In this document: piece after piece, positions 50,801-61,034 of the stretch
Position numbering within the stretch: position 1 is the first letter of the stretch
Layout: every line of letters starts with the position of its first letter
Notes under the pieces: generated by a model
The model's input: the letters and a program-made list of their open reading frames with translations, nothing else
Database searches by the model: none
What the model was told of the DNA's origin: nothing
Position numbers and translations under genes: made by a program
Source: Pilatotrama ljubarskyi
Taxonomy: Eukaryota > Basidiomycota > Agaricomycetes > Polyporales > Polyporaceae
Length of the DNA stretch: 64,000 bases
NCBI GenBank assembly: GCA_022385805.1
Contig: MU277754.1
Coordinates: 47,864 to 111,863 of the forward strand
Direction: 5' to 3'

Positions 50801-50975
50801 GCTAGGTGGGTGTTGCTGCTGTGTACTCGAGTGCCGTTGGCCAGTCCTCATCTGAATCTGCTTTGCAGACCTCTCCGGCGAGAAGGTGGAGATCCCGAGC
50901 GGTCTCGTGGCGGGTCCGCCGCCCATGAACAGCGATTTCTTCTTCTCGGACTTGGCGTATGATGCACCGGCATAG
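47898..50975 (+). CDS. ELMO/CED-12 family protein (Rac-type GEF cofactor)
   Basis: ELMO proteins bind DOCK-type exchange factors and activate Rac GTPases at membranes, controlling actin. Thirteen exons, 47898-48202, 48324-48429, 48480-48569, 48623-48969, 49024-49123, 49184-49462, 49515-49553, 49607-49718, 49784-49928, 49996-50142, 50195-50360, 50415-50805 and 50869-50975, join in frame to 777 residues. An armadillo-like N-terminal half (from about residue 100: LGLALISLRKLIR; ALTAMQNLMELDYGWANLDN) leads to the ELMO core at about 340-480 (WRKLGFETEDIGHEFREVGV; HFVERDPDYWAKVVQEQLSR). A PH-like domain follows at about 595-735 (GAWFMNGIPLATTVPRD ... WRFLRL ... LKYLHYVD). A DOCK partner is expected elsewhere in the genome. 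The exon ending at 48569 uses a GTCAGT donor. Confidence 0.9.
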
Positions 50976-51777
50976 ACAGACGTGTCCGTTCCTCGCACTT
51001 CGTATTTTTCTGGTCTGCTTGATGTCTGTTCGTCATCCTCATCCTACTTCGAGCCGTGCAAGTCGCGCTCGCGGGCTTCTGGTGCAGCGCACGACGGCAG
51101 CGATATCGGTGTATGTAGTACTTCGTAATCTTTCGGCATATATACCAGTAGCACCGGAATATCCCTCTGAATCTATTCGCTAACTTACCTGCTACTGTTT
51201 GCGATGTCTTTCCTGGTCGGGCTCGGGCTGTGCGATGTGATGTGATCCTCGAGATACGTTTTACACTCGACCTCTACGTCGTCGTGGAGAGATAAGAGCA
51301 ATAAGATACATGCAGTTGGATGCAGAGTTCCTACAGTGAGATAGATGGCGTCCCGCTGCAGGAGAGTGGGCGAGGTGTCCGTGAGCGATGCAGTTGATGC
51401 AGTGATGATACATGCGACGAGAATGTTCATGCGAAGATGCGGAGGACGGTACGACAGGACGAGTGTAGGGTGTAGAGTGAGTGCGAAGCCGCGAGGGCCC
51501 ATTGGAAGCGAGCGCGGGCCAGCAGCGGCAGAACATATGCAGACATAGATGGAGGGGAGGTATGCGAAGTGAAGAGCGAGAGAAAGGAGCGGCGGGGGTT
51601 GAACCCGGTGACAATGCTTGGAAAAACATAGAGCAAGCCAACCGTGGGCTGACGGCGTGTTGAACCGTCATTTATGCGTCGAGGACGCGGTCATAAGCAT
51701 GAGAAGCACGGGAGAGGGATGCAGAGGTAGGATCTCCTGGATGAGCAGGCCTGGTGGGGGTAACGAGTCAAGGGCGT
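50976..51777. other. Convergent 3' intergenic region
   Basis: 802 bases between the stops of ELMO (+) and MTHFR (-). No gene was recognised; it presumably carries both 3' UTRs. Confidence 0.5.
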
Positions 51778-54072
51778 CTAGTGGGCATGGCCGTTCGCGC
51801 CGTTCACGCCGTTCGGTGGGGACTGGTTTGCGGAGCCGTACTTGGCGGCGTAATCGGCGGCTGCCTTGAAGAAGGGCTCGAAGATGGCGTCGGGCTTCTT
51901 GTAGTCGTTGTGTACGACGTTCACGAGGCAGTACGTGTCCATGATTCCGTCGATCAGCTTGCGTGTCGGCGATTCAGGCTCGTACATCTTGGCCCACTGA
52001 CGCCCGAGCTCGTAGGCCTCATCCTGCATACGTAGACGTCAATGACTGCTGCTCAGGAAGTGAAGTTAGCGAACCGACCTTCCACGCCATGAAGCTGATC
52101 GCTTCGACGATCGTAGGCTGGATGATCTCCTTGCCAGGGAAGACACCCCATGTGACGGCGTTGGGGCCGTCCGAGTGGGTGTTGGTGCGGAGGTCACCCC
52201 GGTTGTTGATCACGTAGTAAGTGATGTTGATGTCGTGCTCGATGTGCGGGATGAGCAGGTCGAGCAGCTCGGGAGACACGAAGAACTCAAGGTACGCCTA
52301 GAAAAAGAGTCCCTTCAGCGTCCAAGGCAGAATATGATTGACGTGATGCATATACCTTCTGGTAGACGTATCCATTGGCAGGTCCCCATCCGTGTATCCT
52401 GTCGTCACTCCTTGCGCCATCAACGGCAGGTTGCGAGTTGATCGTGAGGAAGCCGAGCTCGTTCAGCTGCGCCAGTTGTGGCGCGATGACGGACGTCTCG
52501 CTCGACGGCGCCGAGTCCGACCACGGGAGCGCCTGAAGGTTGCCCAAGCAGAACCGCGCGAAGAGCTTGCGGATCTCCTCGACGCTCGTGGGCGTGTCCC
52601 AGAGCTTGAGCGCGTCCTCCTTCGTCTGCTTGATCCAGACGCCGTATCCGTCGAGCTCGCCGTAGGCGGGCGAGCGCGAGTCTCCGAATCGTCCGTTCGG
52701 GTACTCGTCCCAGTTCTCGGTCCGCGAGAGGTACGAGCGCGTGCGATTCGCCCAGAAGATCGGGCGGATGTTCTCAGTGCGGCGGTTGGGCGTGAGGGAC
52801 TGCGTGCGGAGGGGTCAGCGTGGCGCGTTCTCAGTGGAAAACCGCGTGTACGTACCTGTCTCCAGGGCAGCGGCTTGATAACCTCAATGCGCGGGACGAG
52901 GTTGAGCTCCTCGAGCAGCAATCGGCAGCCCTTTTCAAGGTTCATGGTGTAGAAGTGGAGGCCCTTAATTCCGATGTCCGCGGCGAGGATGCGCCTGCAG
53001 AGGTCCGCGACGAGCTTGGTGCCGACCTCGCGGACCTTCTCGTCGTTGTTTTTGTACGGCTCGAGCGCGTCCAGGAACGGCTGCGGCACCGTAATCTTCG
53101 CGAGGGTGGTCGCCTTCTGGAACCCGTTCCACGTCTGCACGGGCATGATTCCCGGGACAATGGGAACGGTGATCCCGGCGGCGCGCGCGGCCTTGACCCA
53201 CTCCACGAACATGTCCACGTCGTAAAACATTTGCGTAAAGATGAAGTTCGCGCCGGCGTCGACCTTCTCCTTCAGGTACTGCATCTCGCGTGCGCGCTCG
53301 TCGGGTGGGAGGCGCTGCGTCTGCGGGTAGCCCGCAACGGCGATGTCGAAGTAGTCCCCATATTGTGCGCGGATGTACCGGACGAGGTCGACACCGTACC
53401 GGAAGCCACCTTCCACGGGCTCCCACTCCTTCCCCACGGGCGGGTCGCCGCGGAGTGCTAGTACGTTACGGCAGCCGTGTTGCTTTGCTTCCTGAAATGG
53501 GGCAGGTGAGAACTCGTTCCCAAGGGTCAATCTAAACGACGTCTGCCGATCATGCCCTGGTGTTCAAAGCGGCAGAGCCGCGAGTGCAGGTGAAGCCAGG
53601 ACGTGATCACAACAGAACGCTTGGCAAGGCAGAGTAGAGGGCCAAGGGCTACTCACCCGCAACGCAGTGTCCACCTTCTCCTTCGGCATTCCGGTACAAG
53701 TGAGATGCATACACGTCTCAATGCCGATGAGCTTTTGACATGTCTTCACGAGCTCTGAAGTGAGTTCTGAAGTCCTTCCGCCGGCGTTCCTGCAATGACC
53801 GTTCTAGTCCGAGCTTGATTTTGATTTTCGAGCAGAACACACCATGTGATGTCAATGAACTCGGGACCCAATGCGCGCATGCGCTCTATACGGTCCAACA
53901 GATTTTGAAGGCCCTAGCGTGCAGCATAGCCTGGTCAGATTATGGCAAGAGTGGAAGGCGGCCGCCGTCCGGAGCCAATACTGACCTGGGCTGTCCGGGG
54001 TGGGAAATATTCGAAGGACCACCAGACGCGGTCCTCCTTGGCGGCCTGCTCTATCTTCTGGCTGATCTTCAT
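51778..54072 (-). CDS. MET13: Methylenetetrahydrofolate reductase
   Basis: Reduces 5,10-methylene-THF to 5-methyl-THF with FAD and NAD(P)H, supplying methyl groups for methionine synthesis in the cytosol. Seven exons, 54072-53986, 53913-53843, 53789-53657, 53491-52856, 52799-52356, 52297-52079 and 52023-51778, join in frame to 611 residues, the usual eukaryotic size. The catalytic TIM barrel begins with WWSFEYFPPRTAQG and includes PEFIDITWNAGGRTSELT, CMHLTCTGM, NVLALRGDPP, GANFIFTQMFYDVDMFVEW and GIMPVQTWNGF. The C-terminal half is the S-adenosylmethionine-binding regulatory domain (EDALKLWDTP; IINSQPAVDG-like INSQPAVDGARSDD; VTWGVFPGKEIIQPTIV). It therefore is probably inhibited by AdoMet. 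It could be either of the two fungal paralogues (Met12 or Met13); I favour Met13 by overall similarity. Confidence 0.95.
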
Positions 54073-54186
54073 GATTATTCGTGGGCGTAAGGAGAGGAAT
54101 TAGAGAAGATAATATGTTCTGGAGGAGGGGACGGCCGCGGGAGAGGAGTCAGAGGAAGGAGGGGCGAGAAAGCCACGCCGGCCGGT

Positions 54187-54669
54187 TTATCGAAATCGTG
54201 CCAGCGTCGGCCATAAGCAATTTATAGGGCCGGGAATAGGCGCCCACGCAATAGAGTCTTTGAATAGGACTCCCTCCAACTCTTTCTCTTCGTCCTCCAC
54301 GTCCACCGCTGCACACACTCTGATTTCTCCGGACCGCTGAAGCTGGCTTCCCATCGCTCTGGAACGTTCACCGCCGTCTCTCCTACTTGATCCTGGCTTT
54401 GGATGGAAGTGGCCTTTCCTCAGGATAGAAGGCTTGTCAGACTGACCGGATACTCGAGTAACGGACTTGTGGACGCTGCTCGTACGACTCCGCCATTTAG
54501 GTAAGAGGGATGCAACGTTCCTACCTGCAGGAGCTGTAGGTGAACGTGTAGCGGTCATCGGCGTGGGAGACCCTCGGGAGTGGCCTGGTATCGCAGTGAG
54601 CTCTCTCAATGCAGTAGACCATATATTTTCGAAGCCTCCTGCCTCGGGCGGGATGGGAATGCTAGCCAT
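54187..54669 (-). CDS. Small hypothetical protein between MTHFR and PUS1
   Basis: A single uninterrupted frame of 160 residues from the ATG at 54669 (MASIPIPPEAGGFENIWST) to TAA at 54187. It has two proline-directed Ser/Thr stretches (SRGSPTPMTATRSPTAP), a basic middle (SILRKGHFHPKPGSSRRDG) and an acidic patch (VDVEDEEKELEGVLFKDS) before the hydrophobic end INCLWPTLARF. No family is recognised. Mixed codon use and lack of introns leave some doubt, but the composition is more protein-like than chance frames nearby. It starts 276 bases from the PUS1 start, in the opposite direction. Confidence 0.45.
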   Translation of the reverse strand: MASIPIPPEAGGFENIWSTALRELTAIPGHSRGSPTPMTATRSPTAPAGRNVASLLPKWRSRTSSVHKSVTRVSGQSDKPSILRKGHFHPKPGSSRRDGGERSRAMGSQLQRSGEIRVCAAVDVEDEEKELEGVLFKDSIAWAPIPGPINCLWPTLARFR

Positions 54670-54922
54670 GCTCTTTTCCCGCCGCCCAGGCGCAGTCCAT
54701 GCGGGCGCGATCAAGCACGTCTACATTTCAGTAGGCTCTCGGAGCGATGAGTGGACTTCATAATAGCAGCGTGTCGGAGTACCAATGCCACAAGACATCC
54801 TGCGCAAGTTCTCTCCCGTTAGCTGAGGACTCCCAGCTGGGATTTGCGTATGGTATAGCTCGTGTGAATCGTCGTGAGGCCATCATGGGTGGCCACGGTC
54901 CGCGGTAGGACTCCCCCGAGCA

Positions 54923-54943
54923 ATGAGTGCTAGACGCCCGTAG
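54923..54943 (+). promoter_or_regulatory. Six-codon upstream ORF before PUS1
   Basis: ATG AGT GCT AGA CGC CCG TAG ends one base before the long-form PUS1 ATG at 54945. If it lies in the transcript, it should lower use of the 54945 start and favour reinitiation downstream, perhaps at 55107. The transcription start is not known. Confidence 0.35.
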
Positions 54944-54944
54944 C

Positions 54945-57277
54945 ATGCTCAGACTTCTTTCGGTCAGAAGACTCGCTGCACTTCGCTCTTCCTCCGTCCC
55001 CCCGACTCTTTCTGCAGGCATAAGGTCTCTGCCAACACCCCCTTGGCGTTCTCCATTACCGTGTAGTCACGCCGTATCGCGAGCTACACACGAAAGACGC
55101 TTCAGTATGGAAGTTGACCCAACTGAACCCGCGCCAGAGGCACCGGCCGCCCACAGTCCGAGCCTGAAGAGACCGCAGGAAGAACCAGATGACGCCGCTG
55201 CCGCAGCCAAGCGTGCAAAGCCTGAGCCCGAAAATGAAGTCACCGAGGAAGCTACGGAGGGCCAGGAGGGCGCAGAGGCCGCGAAAGAGAAGACGGATAA
55301 GCGTGACAATGGAAAGAAGGGACAGAAACAGAAGGGCAAGAAAGGGAAGGACAAGGAGTACGTACGCACCCGCCGCAGAGGCACTCGTCCAGAAGGCGAG
55401 GACGCTCCTACCCCGGAGGATGGCGAGCCGAAGGCCCCGCGACTCCCTAAGCGGCCGTGCGCACTGCTCATCGGGTTCTGTGGGGATGGGTACAACGGGA
55501 TGCAAATGTGCGTACGGGCTACCTGCATGGGCCACGCGGAGGTTATTCATTTCATGACAGTCAACCAGACCCGAAGGTACGCACCATCGAAGGCGTGCTG
55601 TTCGATGCCCTCATCAAAGTCGGTGCGGTCTCCCAAGATAACTCGGATAACCCGACCAAGGTAATTTGGGGGCAGAGGGGACCAGTCCGCAGCTCGTTGG
55701 CTCTGACGACAAGGACAGGTCAAGTTGGGCAGAGCTGCGCGTACAGACGCAGGCGTGCACGCCGCAGGGAACGTCGTGTCCATGAAGCTCATTACCGCCA
55801 TTCCCGGGGTACCGAATCTCGTTGCGAGAATAAATGAGGAGTTGCCCCCTGAAATCCGACTATGGAGTATCGTACGTGACCGTCATAGTACTGCTCTTCA
55901 AACACTAAACCTCCTCCAGATCCGAGTCCAAAACTCGTTCAATGCGAGAACGTCCGTCACGTCTCCCGTTCTCCAGCCCGCCGAGCGCCTCATTGACCTT
56001 CCGCCCGGACGAACAGGACATGCGACAGTCGCAAATACACCTACTTCTTCCCTTCCTACCTCATGATCCCGCCCAAACCCGGCAGCGGCCTCTACAACAC
56101 GCTCAAAGCGCAGGGCGCAGAGATGCCCGCACATCCGTTCTGGGAAACCGCAGACCCGGCTGCGACACCGCAGGATGATCTGAAGCGGAAGCGCGCGTTC
56201 CGCATCTCTCCAGAGCAGCTCGCGGCGCTCCGGGAGGCGGCGCATAAGTTTGAAGGTTCGCACAACTTCCACAACTTCACCGTTGGGAGGGACTTCCGGG
56301 ACCGCAGCTGCCAGAGGTTCTTGAAGTCGATAGAGGTACGCTCGCACATCTCCGCTGCCGAGGCAGAGCCACTCAGCGTTGCTAGATTCTGGACCCTGCT
56401 GTGTATGGCGACACGGAGTGGATAGCGGTGCTGTTGCATGGGCAGAGCTTCATGTTACATCAGGTGAAGTCTGCGTCCGCTGCAAATTGTACAGCGAGCT
56501 CACTCGAGGCCAGATCGTAAGCATGTCCTGCTGCGCTGCCATGACAGTGGTTCACATCGCCCCGTTCGCAGCGTAAGATGATATCCGCACTCGTGCTCTC
56601 ATGTCGGACAGGGACGCCTCCTCAACTCATCGAGGAGGTACGCCTTCTCCCACAAATTTCGCTCATCTATCCATTGTGAGCTCACGTGTTCTTCTCAGCT
56701 ATACGGCCCCAGGCAGGTCTTCATACCGAAGATGCCAGCGCTCGGGCTCCTGCTCGAGTACCCGATCTTCGAGAGCTACAACCGGCGCGTCGCGCTTGCG
56801 AACGCGAAGCTGCAGCCGGGCGACCCCGACTACCGCGCACCGATTGACTTCGAGGTCCACCGCCCGCAGCTCGACGAGTTCAAGCAAAACCACATCTACT
56901 CGAAGATGCGGTCGATAGAGGACCAGCACGGCATGTGAGTCCCTTCTCCCAAGACGCCTGACACCCTCTTGTCCTTCCCCCGCCTTCCTTATTGACGGGC
57001 CGCTCTACGTAGATTCGACGGCTGGATCCGCTCCATCGACGCGTACGCCGGCCACGACCTCGAGTACCTCAACCCCAAGGGCATCATCCCGCAGTCCGCC
57101 GTCATCAAGCGGGGCGAGTTCCGCAATAACCCGTTCCGGGAGAAGAAGCGTTACGACGCAACGTCATTCCCGACTGGCGGCGCCGTTGCGGGGTCTGTCG
57201 AGGAGGAGGAAAGCTCGGAAGACGAGGAGGCGCACCTGCCGCTCGATAAGGAGGAGCTGGCGGATCTAGAGGGGTAA
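54945..57277 (+). CDS. PUS1: tRNA pseudouridine synthase Pus1 (TruA family)
   Basis: Converts uridines to pseudouridine in tRNAs and some other RNAs. Nine exons, 54945-55507, 55561-55660, 55719-55871, 55921-55952, 56017-56335, 56386-56463, 56572-56637, 56699-56934 and 57013-57277, join in frame to 603 residues. The first 54 residues ([20 protein letters not shown]) are basic, hydroxylated and free of acids, like a mitochondrial presequence. A second in-frame ATG at 55107 gives a 549-residue form. After a charged low-complexity segment, the TruA fold runs through [17 protein letters not shown] and [14 protein letters not shown], with the catalytic D231, then [24 protein letters not shown] and SFMLHQ-RKM. 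The last junction lacks the Ile of the usual HQIRKM, either a real change or a splice model error. Confidence 0.92.
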
Positions 57278-58044
57278 TATGAAGTGGCTCCGAAATGACA
57301 ATGAGCGGTACTCTCTTGCCTGTCGCTCGTCCTCCGTGGTTGGACGCTACACGGCACCCCTTCTTCTGCCACCCCCGTGTGCCGAAAGACCGGGTACTGG
57401 AATCAATCCGCCAATGTGTTGGCCGGCATGGTCAATTGCTGTTCGCCTCCGGATGAGCACAGCGCGGTGGGCGCCAACCCGAAGTGTAAACGTCTCGCTT
57501 TTACTGTAAGCGCGTTCCTGCTTGTCCTCGAACCTTCACCAGCACCAGCGATCCTATCTATCATCGTCACACCATGCACTCAGTATGGCGACTCGTCCAT
57601 CGATCGTGTAAGTCTGATTCGCCATGAGGCCGGGAGCATCTATAGGACGGTTCTCAGACTCAGCCGCATTACGCCTCTTCGACTTCAAATTTCATGTCAG
57701 AACCCACCTCAACTCCGTAATCTCATCAGCTCGCCGAGCACTTACGATATCTACAGGCCTTCCGTCGTGCTGCGTGAGCTCGGTGGCCTACTTGCTGCTA
57801 TCTCCGCCCAAGGATCTCAGGAGAATGTCTCGCACGAAGCCCGTAAACTCTACAGCTGAGCCCGACTACGTCAGGGTTGATCGAACGTCGCTGCGGCCCA
57901 GGGGTATATAAAGTGCTTGACGAACCCAAAGACTCCCCAAGCGACAGCCCCGGACCCCTGGTGCTCCCCTCCGCGACAGCTATATAGGGTCTCGCGCATT
58001 CTACCATATTGCGCAGATATCCACCAGCCCCAGACAGTGAAACG
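57278..58044 (+). promoter_or_regulatory. Upstream region of the short-chain dehydrogenase with two TATA-like boxes
   Basis: This 767-base interval shows no gene. Close to the start codon are TATATAAA at 57905-57912 and TATATAGG at 57981-57988, 140 and 64 bases upstream of the ATG at 58045. The nearer one fits a core TATA box for a short leader. The pair suggests a strong or inducible promoter. Confidence 0.45.
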
Positions 58045-58916
58045 ATGCCGTCTTCACTTGCAGGCAAAGTCGCGATCGTCACCGGGTCCTCACGATCCAT
58101 CGGCGCCGCTATCGCGACCCAGCTCGCCTCGTCCGGCGCGAACGTCGTTATCAACTACGTCTCGAACACGTCCTCCGCCCAGGCGGTAGCCGACAACATC
58201 AACAAGCAGGGCGCCGGGAAAGCCATCATCGTCAAAGCCGACGCCGGATCCGTCGCGGACAACCAGAAGCTTGTCGAGGAGACCCTGCGGCAGTTTGGCC
58301 GGCTCGACATCGTGGTCCTGAATGCAGGCATCATGGAATTGAAGAAGCTCCCGGACGTGACCGAGGAGAGCTATAACAGGCACTTCGACACCAACGTCAA
58401 GGGCCCGCTCTTCCTCGCCCAGGCAGCGGCGCCGCACCTGAGTCCAGGTAACGACACGCGTCACAACTCGTTGTAGCACCCAATTGACTCGTGTGCACTT
58501 CTAGGTGGCAGGATTATATGCTTCTCCACGTCTCTCACTCGGGCGTCTGGCGTATCCCCGGAGTACTTGGTATATGCCTCCACGAAGGGCGCGGTCGAAC
58601 AACTGTCGCGTATCCTCGCGAAGGAGCTGGGTCCACGCGGGATCACCGTCAACACCATCGCACCTGGTCCGATCGACACCGACATGTTCCGCAACGGGAA
58701 GAGCGAGCAGCAGATCAACTTCGTCGCAGGCTTGCACCCGCAGAAGCGTTTGGGTACCGCGGAGGAAGTCAGCAACGTTGTCGCCTTCTTGGCCAGCCCT
58801 GAAGCAAGCTGGGTGAACGGACAAACCTTAATGGTCAACGGCGTGAGTATTGGATCATGTCGTGCTTGTATCAGATATTGACGAGGGTTGATGGATGCAA
58901 GGGTTTCGCTGTATAA
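58045..58916 (+). CDS. Classical short-chain dehydrogenase/reductase
   Basis: NAD(P)-dependent oxidoreductase of unknown substrate, related to 3-oxoacyl-ACP-reductase-like SDRs. Three exons, 58045-58447, 58505-58842 and 58902-58916, join in frame to 251 residues, the typical size. The cofactor motif at 13-20 reads TGSSRSIG, with Ser18 where most have Gly (TGxxxGIG). Other landmarks are NAG at 93-95, Asn117, Ser142/144, and the Y158-x3-K162 catalytic pair (YASTKGAVEQLSRILAKEL). IAPGPIDTDMF follows. The last exon is only 15 nt and supplies the family's ending, VNG-GFAV. Without it the protein would read through into intron sequence. Two TATA-like boxes lie upstream. It could serve lipid, polyol or secondary metabolism; no partner genes are adjacent. 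Confidence 0.92.
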
Positions 58917-59403
58917 TGAGAGCGCAAGGACTCGTTCTAAAGTCACTGAAGCCGGCGTACGAATACAGGTTGTGTCAAATCCGATGCTGTTTTCAGCCAC
59001 TGCGACTATTGAACTTCTATCCGAATAATTTGAAGAAAGCAGGCGCCATCCTTGACGGCGTGCAGCCTAGGGCACGCATGCATGCCCAATCACGCAGACG
59101 TCTAACTTTTGTGATAAGCTGTACCATCATCAGTTCCAACGACAGGCTCGCGCTTTGCGCGTCGCGCTTCTTACGTTGATGTCCACAGAGGGCACAAACG
59201 TAGGTCGCTTTGCTCCTCGGTAGTTCATATAGAGGTCCCTGCGCCCTCTCGCCTCCTCGTCTCCTCTCCCGGGCGGTTGCAAGGTCCTGTACTCACCCGT
59301 AACGTCTGCTCCCGGATCTATCTCAACAGTCCTTATATATTCCCAGGAGTTCTCCACGCCAACCGTCCGAAATAACTTATACAAAATACGCCAATTTTTT
59401 CAG
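58917..59403. other. Intergenic region, partly open in the frame of the next feature
   Basis: No gene was recognised. From 59233 the frame is open into the next feature, but a TTTTTTCAG directly before 59404 looks like a 3' splice site, so the open part may be intron. Confidence 0.35.
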
Positions 59404-60264
59404 CAGCGCGACGCTACTAATGACACGTTTGAGGCAGCATCATCTGGCTCAGCCCAGCTGAAGGGCGACCCCGCGTCCTCATCGACTAGCGTTGGCAGCC
59501 AAGTTGTGCTTAGCCCACAGCCCGCTGGCAACTCGCTTCCAATTCATAATCCAGACAGGGCGGGGCCCATGTTCACGGCCGCACAGGTGGCCTTCCTACT
59601 GCGAGCCTGCAGCGATTTGCGTTCCAAGGGTTACCCTCTTCTGGCAGCGTCCATCAGCCAGTTGTTCGCCGCCAAAACATCTGCAGATTTCCCCCAGTTC
59701 AAGTTCATGCCCCCGGCGTACATTCCATCACCCATCGGCACGTCCCTCAGTACCTCGCTTTTCCCTCATGTCGAGGTGCATGTGCTGCTGGATGTCGTTC
59801 GCCACGAGTTTGATCCCTCCGACCTGCCAGTGAGCAAGCTGGATCCAAAGTATCGCGATCATAGCGCTCGGGTTATTCTGGACTTCGACGGCAGCGTAGG
59901 CGGTTTCACCATCCGTAACCCATCGCTCCAGGATCTTTACCCCTCGCTCCATTCTATCTTCGCGCCGCTCACGACCTATTTCCAAATCCTCACGACGTTC
60001 GCGGCCTCCAGTGGGAGCACAGCCGCCGTCTACCAAGTGGCCAGTGGCTCCTACGCGTACTTGTCCCAGCTTGTGCAGTTCGACGAAGAGTACCAGTGGT
60101 CGGCAGTCCTCGCATACCATATGGACTTCCACCACAAGCGCCGCAAGTTCATGACTAACGGCGACTACTCTGGATGGAACACGATCGACCGCGACCTTCA
60201 AGCTAAACATCTGTTTGGCAAGGAGAGCACGTCTCTCACCGCTGTCCGTAGCACCTCGAGTTAG
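59404..60264 (+). pseudogene. Gene or mobile-element remnant, possible capsid (gag)-like protein fragment
   Basis: An open frame runs from a likely splice acceptor at 59401-59403 to the TAG near 60264. No ATG occurs before 59569 (MFTAAQVAFLLRA), so a 5' exon seems to be missing or lies unseen upstream. The translation begins QRDATNDTFEAASSGSAQLK. It then contains FPQFKFMPPAYIPSP and ends with YQWSAVLAYHMDFHHKRRKF and GDYSGWNTIDRDLQAKHLFG. The aromatic, basic ending with the GDYSGW pattern reminds me of capsid-like proteins of basidiomycete retroelements, but this is from memory and weak. No reverse transcriptase follows. It could equally be a lineage-specific gene with an unrecognised first exon. 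Confidence 0.4.
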
Positions 60265-61034
60265 ATTCCTTCTTGCCCACGTTCAATCCTGAAGTATCCG
60301 GACTGAGTTGTCTGAGGACCTGGCCAGAGAAGGACACCGTCAAGCGCAACCGACCGCGAGTCCCTTATGAGCGCCAACTTGAACCTCGCGCGGGGCGCGT
60401 TCGCGTTATTTGTCCTTGTTGTTGCAAGCGCCTGCAGAGTGTATATAGACTGGACAATTTTCTTCCGCTTCCCTGGTCGCCGTCTCCAGGTTTCTCTGCA
60501 ATGACAATCTACTCGCTGTCTATGCCGCTCTACTGCAGTCTGCCCATTTGCCATCTTCTCCGGGGTAACGGTGGTTGCTGCCCTGCGCGTTCTGGACTGT
60601 TTCGTCATCCCATATACGTGTATTCCGAGTCTCGTTTTCCTCTCTCAAATGGCGTCTTTCTGCCCGAGCAGTGCTAACGCATCCACCCTGCATCGGTTCT
60701 GGTGAAGCGCCAAGATGAATGGTATTCGTCGCCTAATCAGCGGCGGATGGGCGACTATGAGAAGTGCGGGCTTCGTTTCGCCTTGAAGCTTGTCATGGTT
60801 TTTGCTCGCCCTACATATTTACTATACAACCCCGTAGATTCGTATCTCTGGAATCTGTACCATACATCATCTCAATGACAGCGTTATCTCCTGTGCATCT
60901 GACAGTGCGAAGCGTCTTCTGGATGCTGCGGAAGACAGGTGAGAGGTCTTCGCAGTCGCCAGATGCACTCTGCGCCTCTTTACCAGAAGGCGAGCCTGCG
61001 AGATCGTAAAGGTATCGTCGATATACAGTAGTAC
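60265..61034. other. Intergenic region
   Basis: 770 bases between the remnant (+) and the Sos7 stop (-). No coding signal was recognised. A GTATATAG lies near 60,440. Confidence 0.5.

Noticed and set aside
52392..53461. Plus-strand frames of 186 and 213 codons opposite MTHFR
   Set aside because: They lie entirely antisense to a well-supported enzyme gene and show the Arg/Leu/Val-rich composition typical of the complement of G/C-biased codons.
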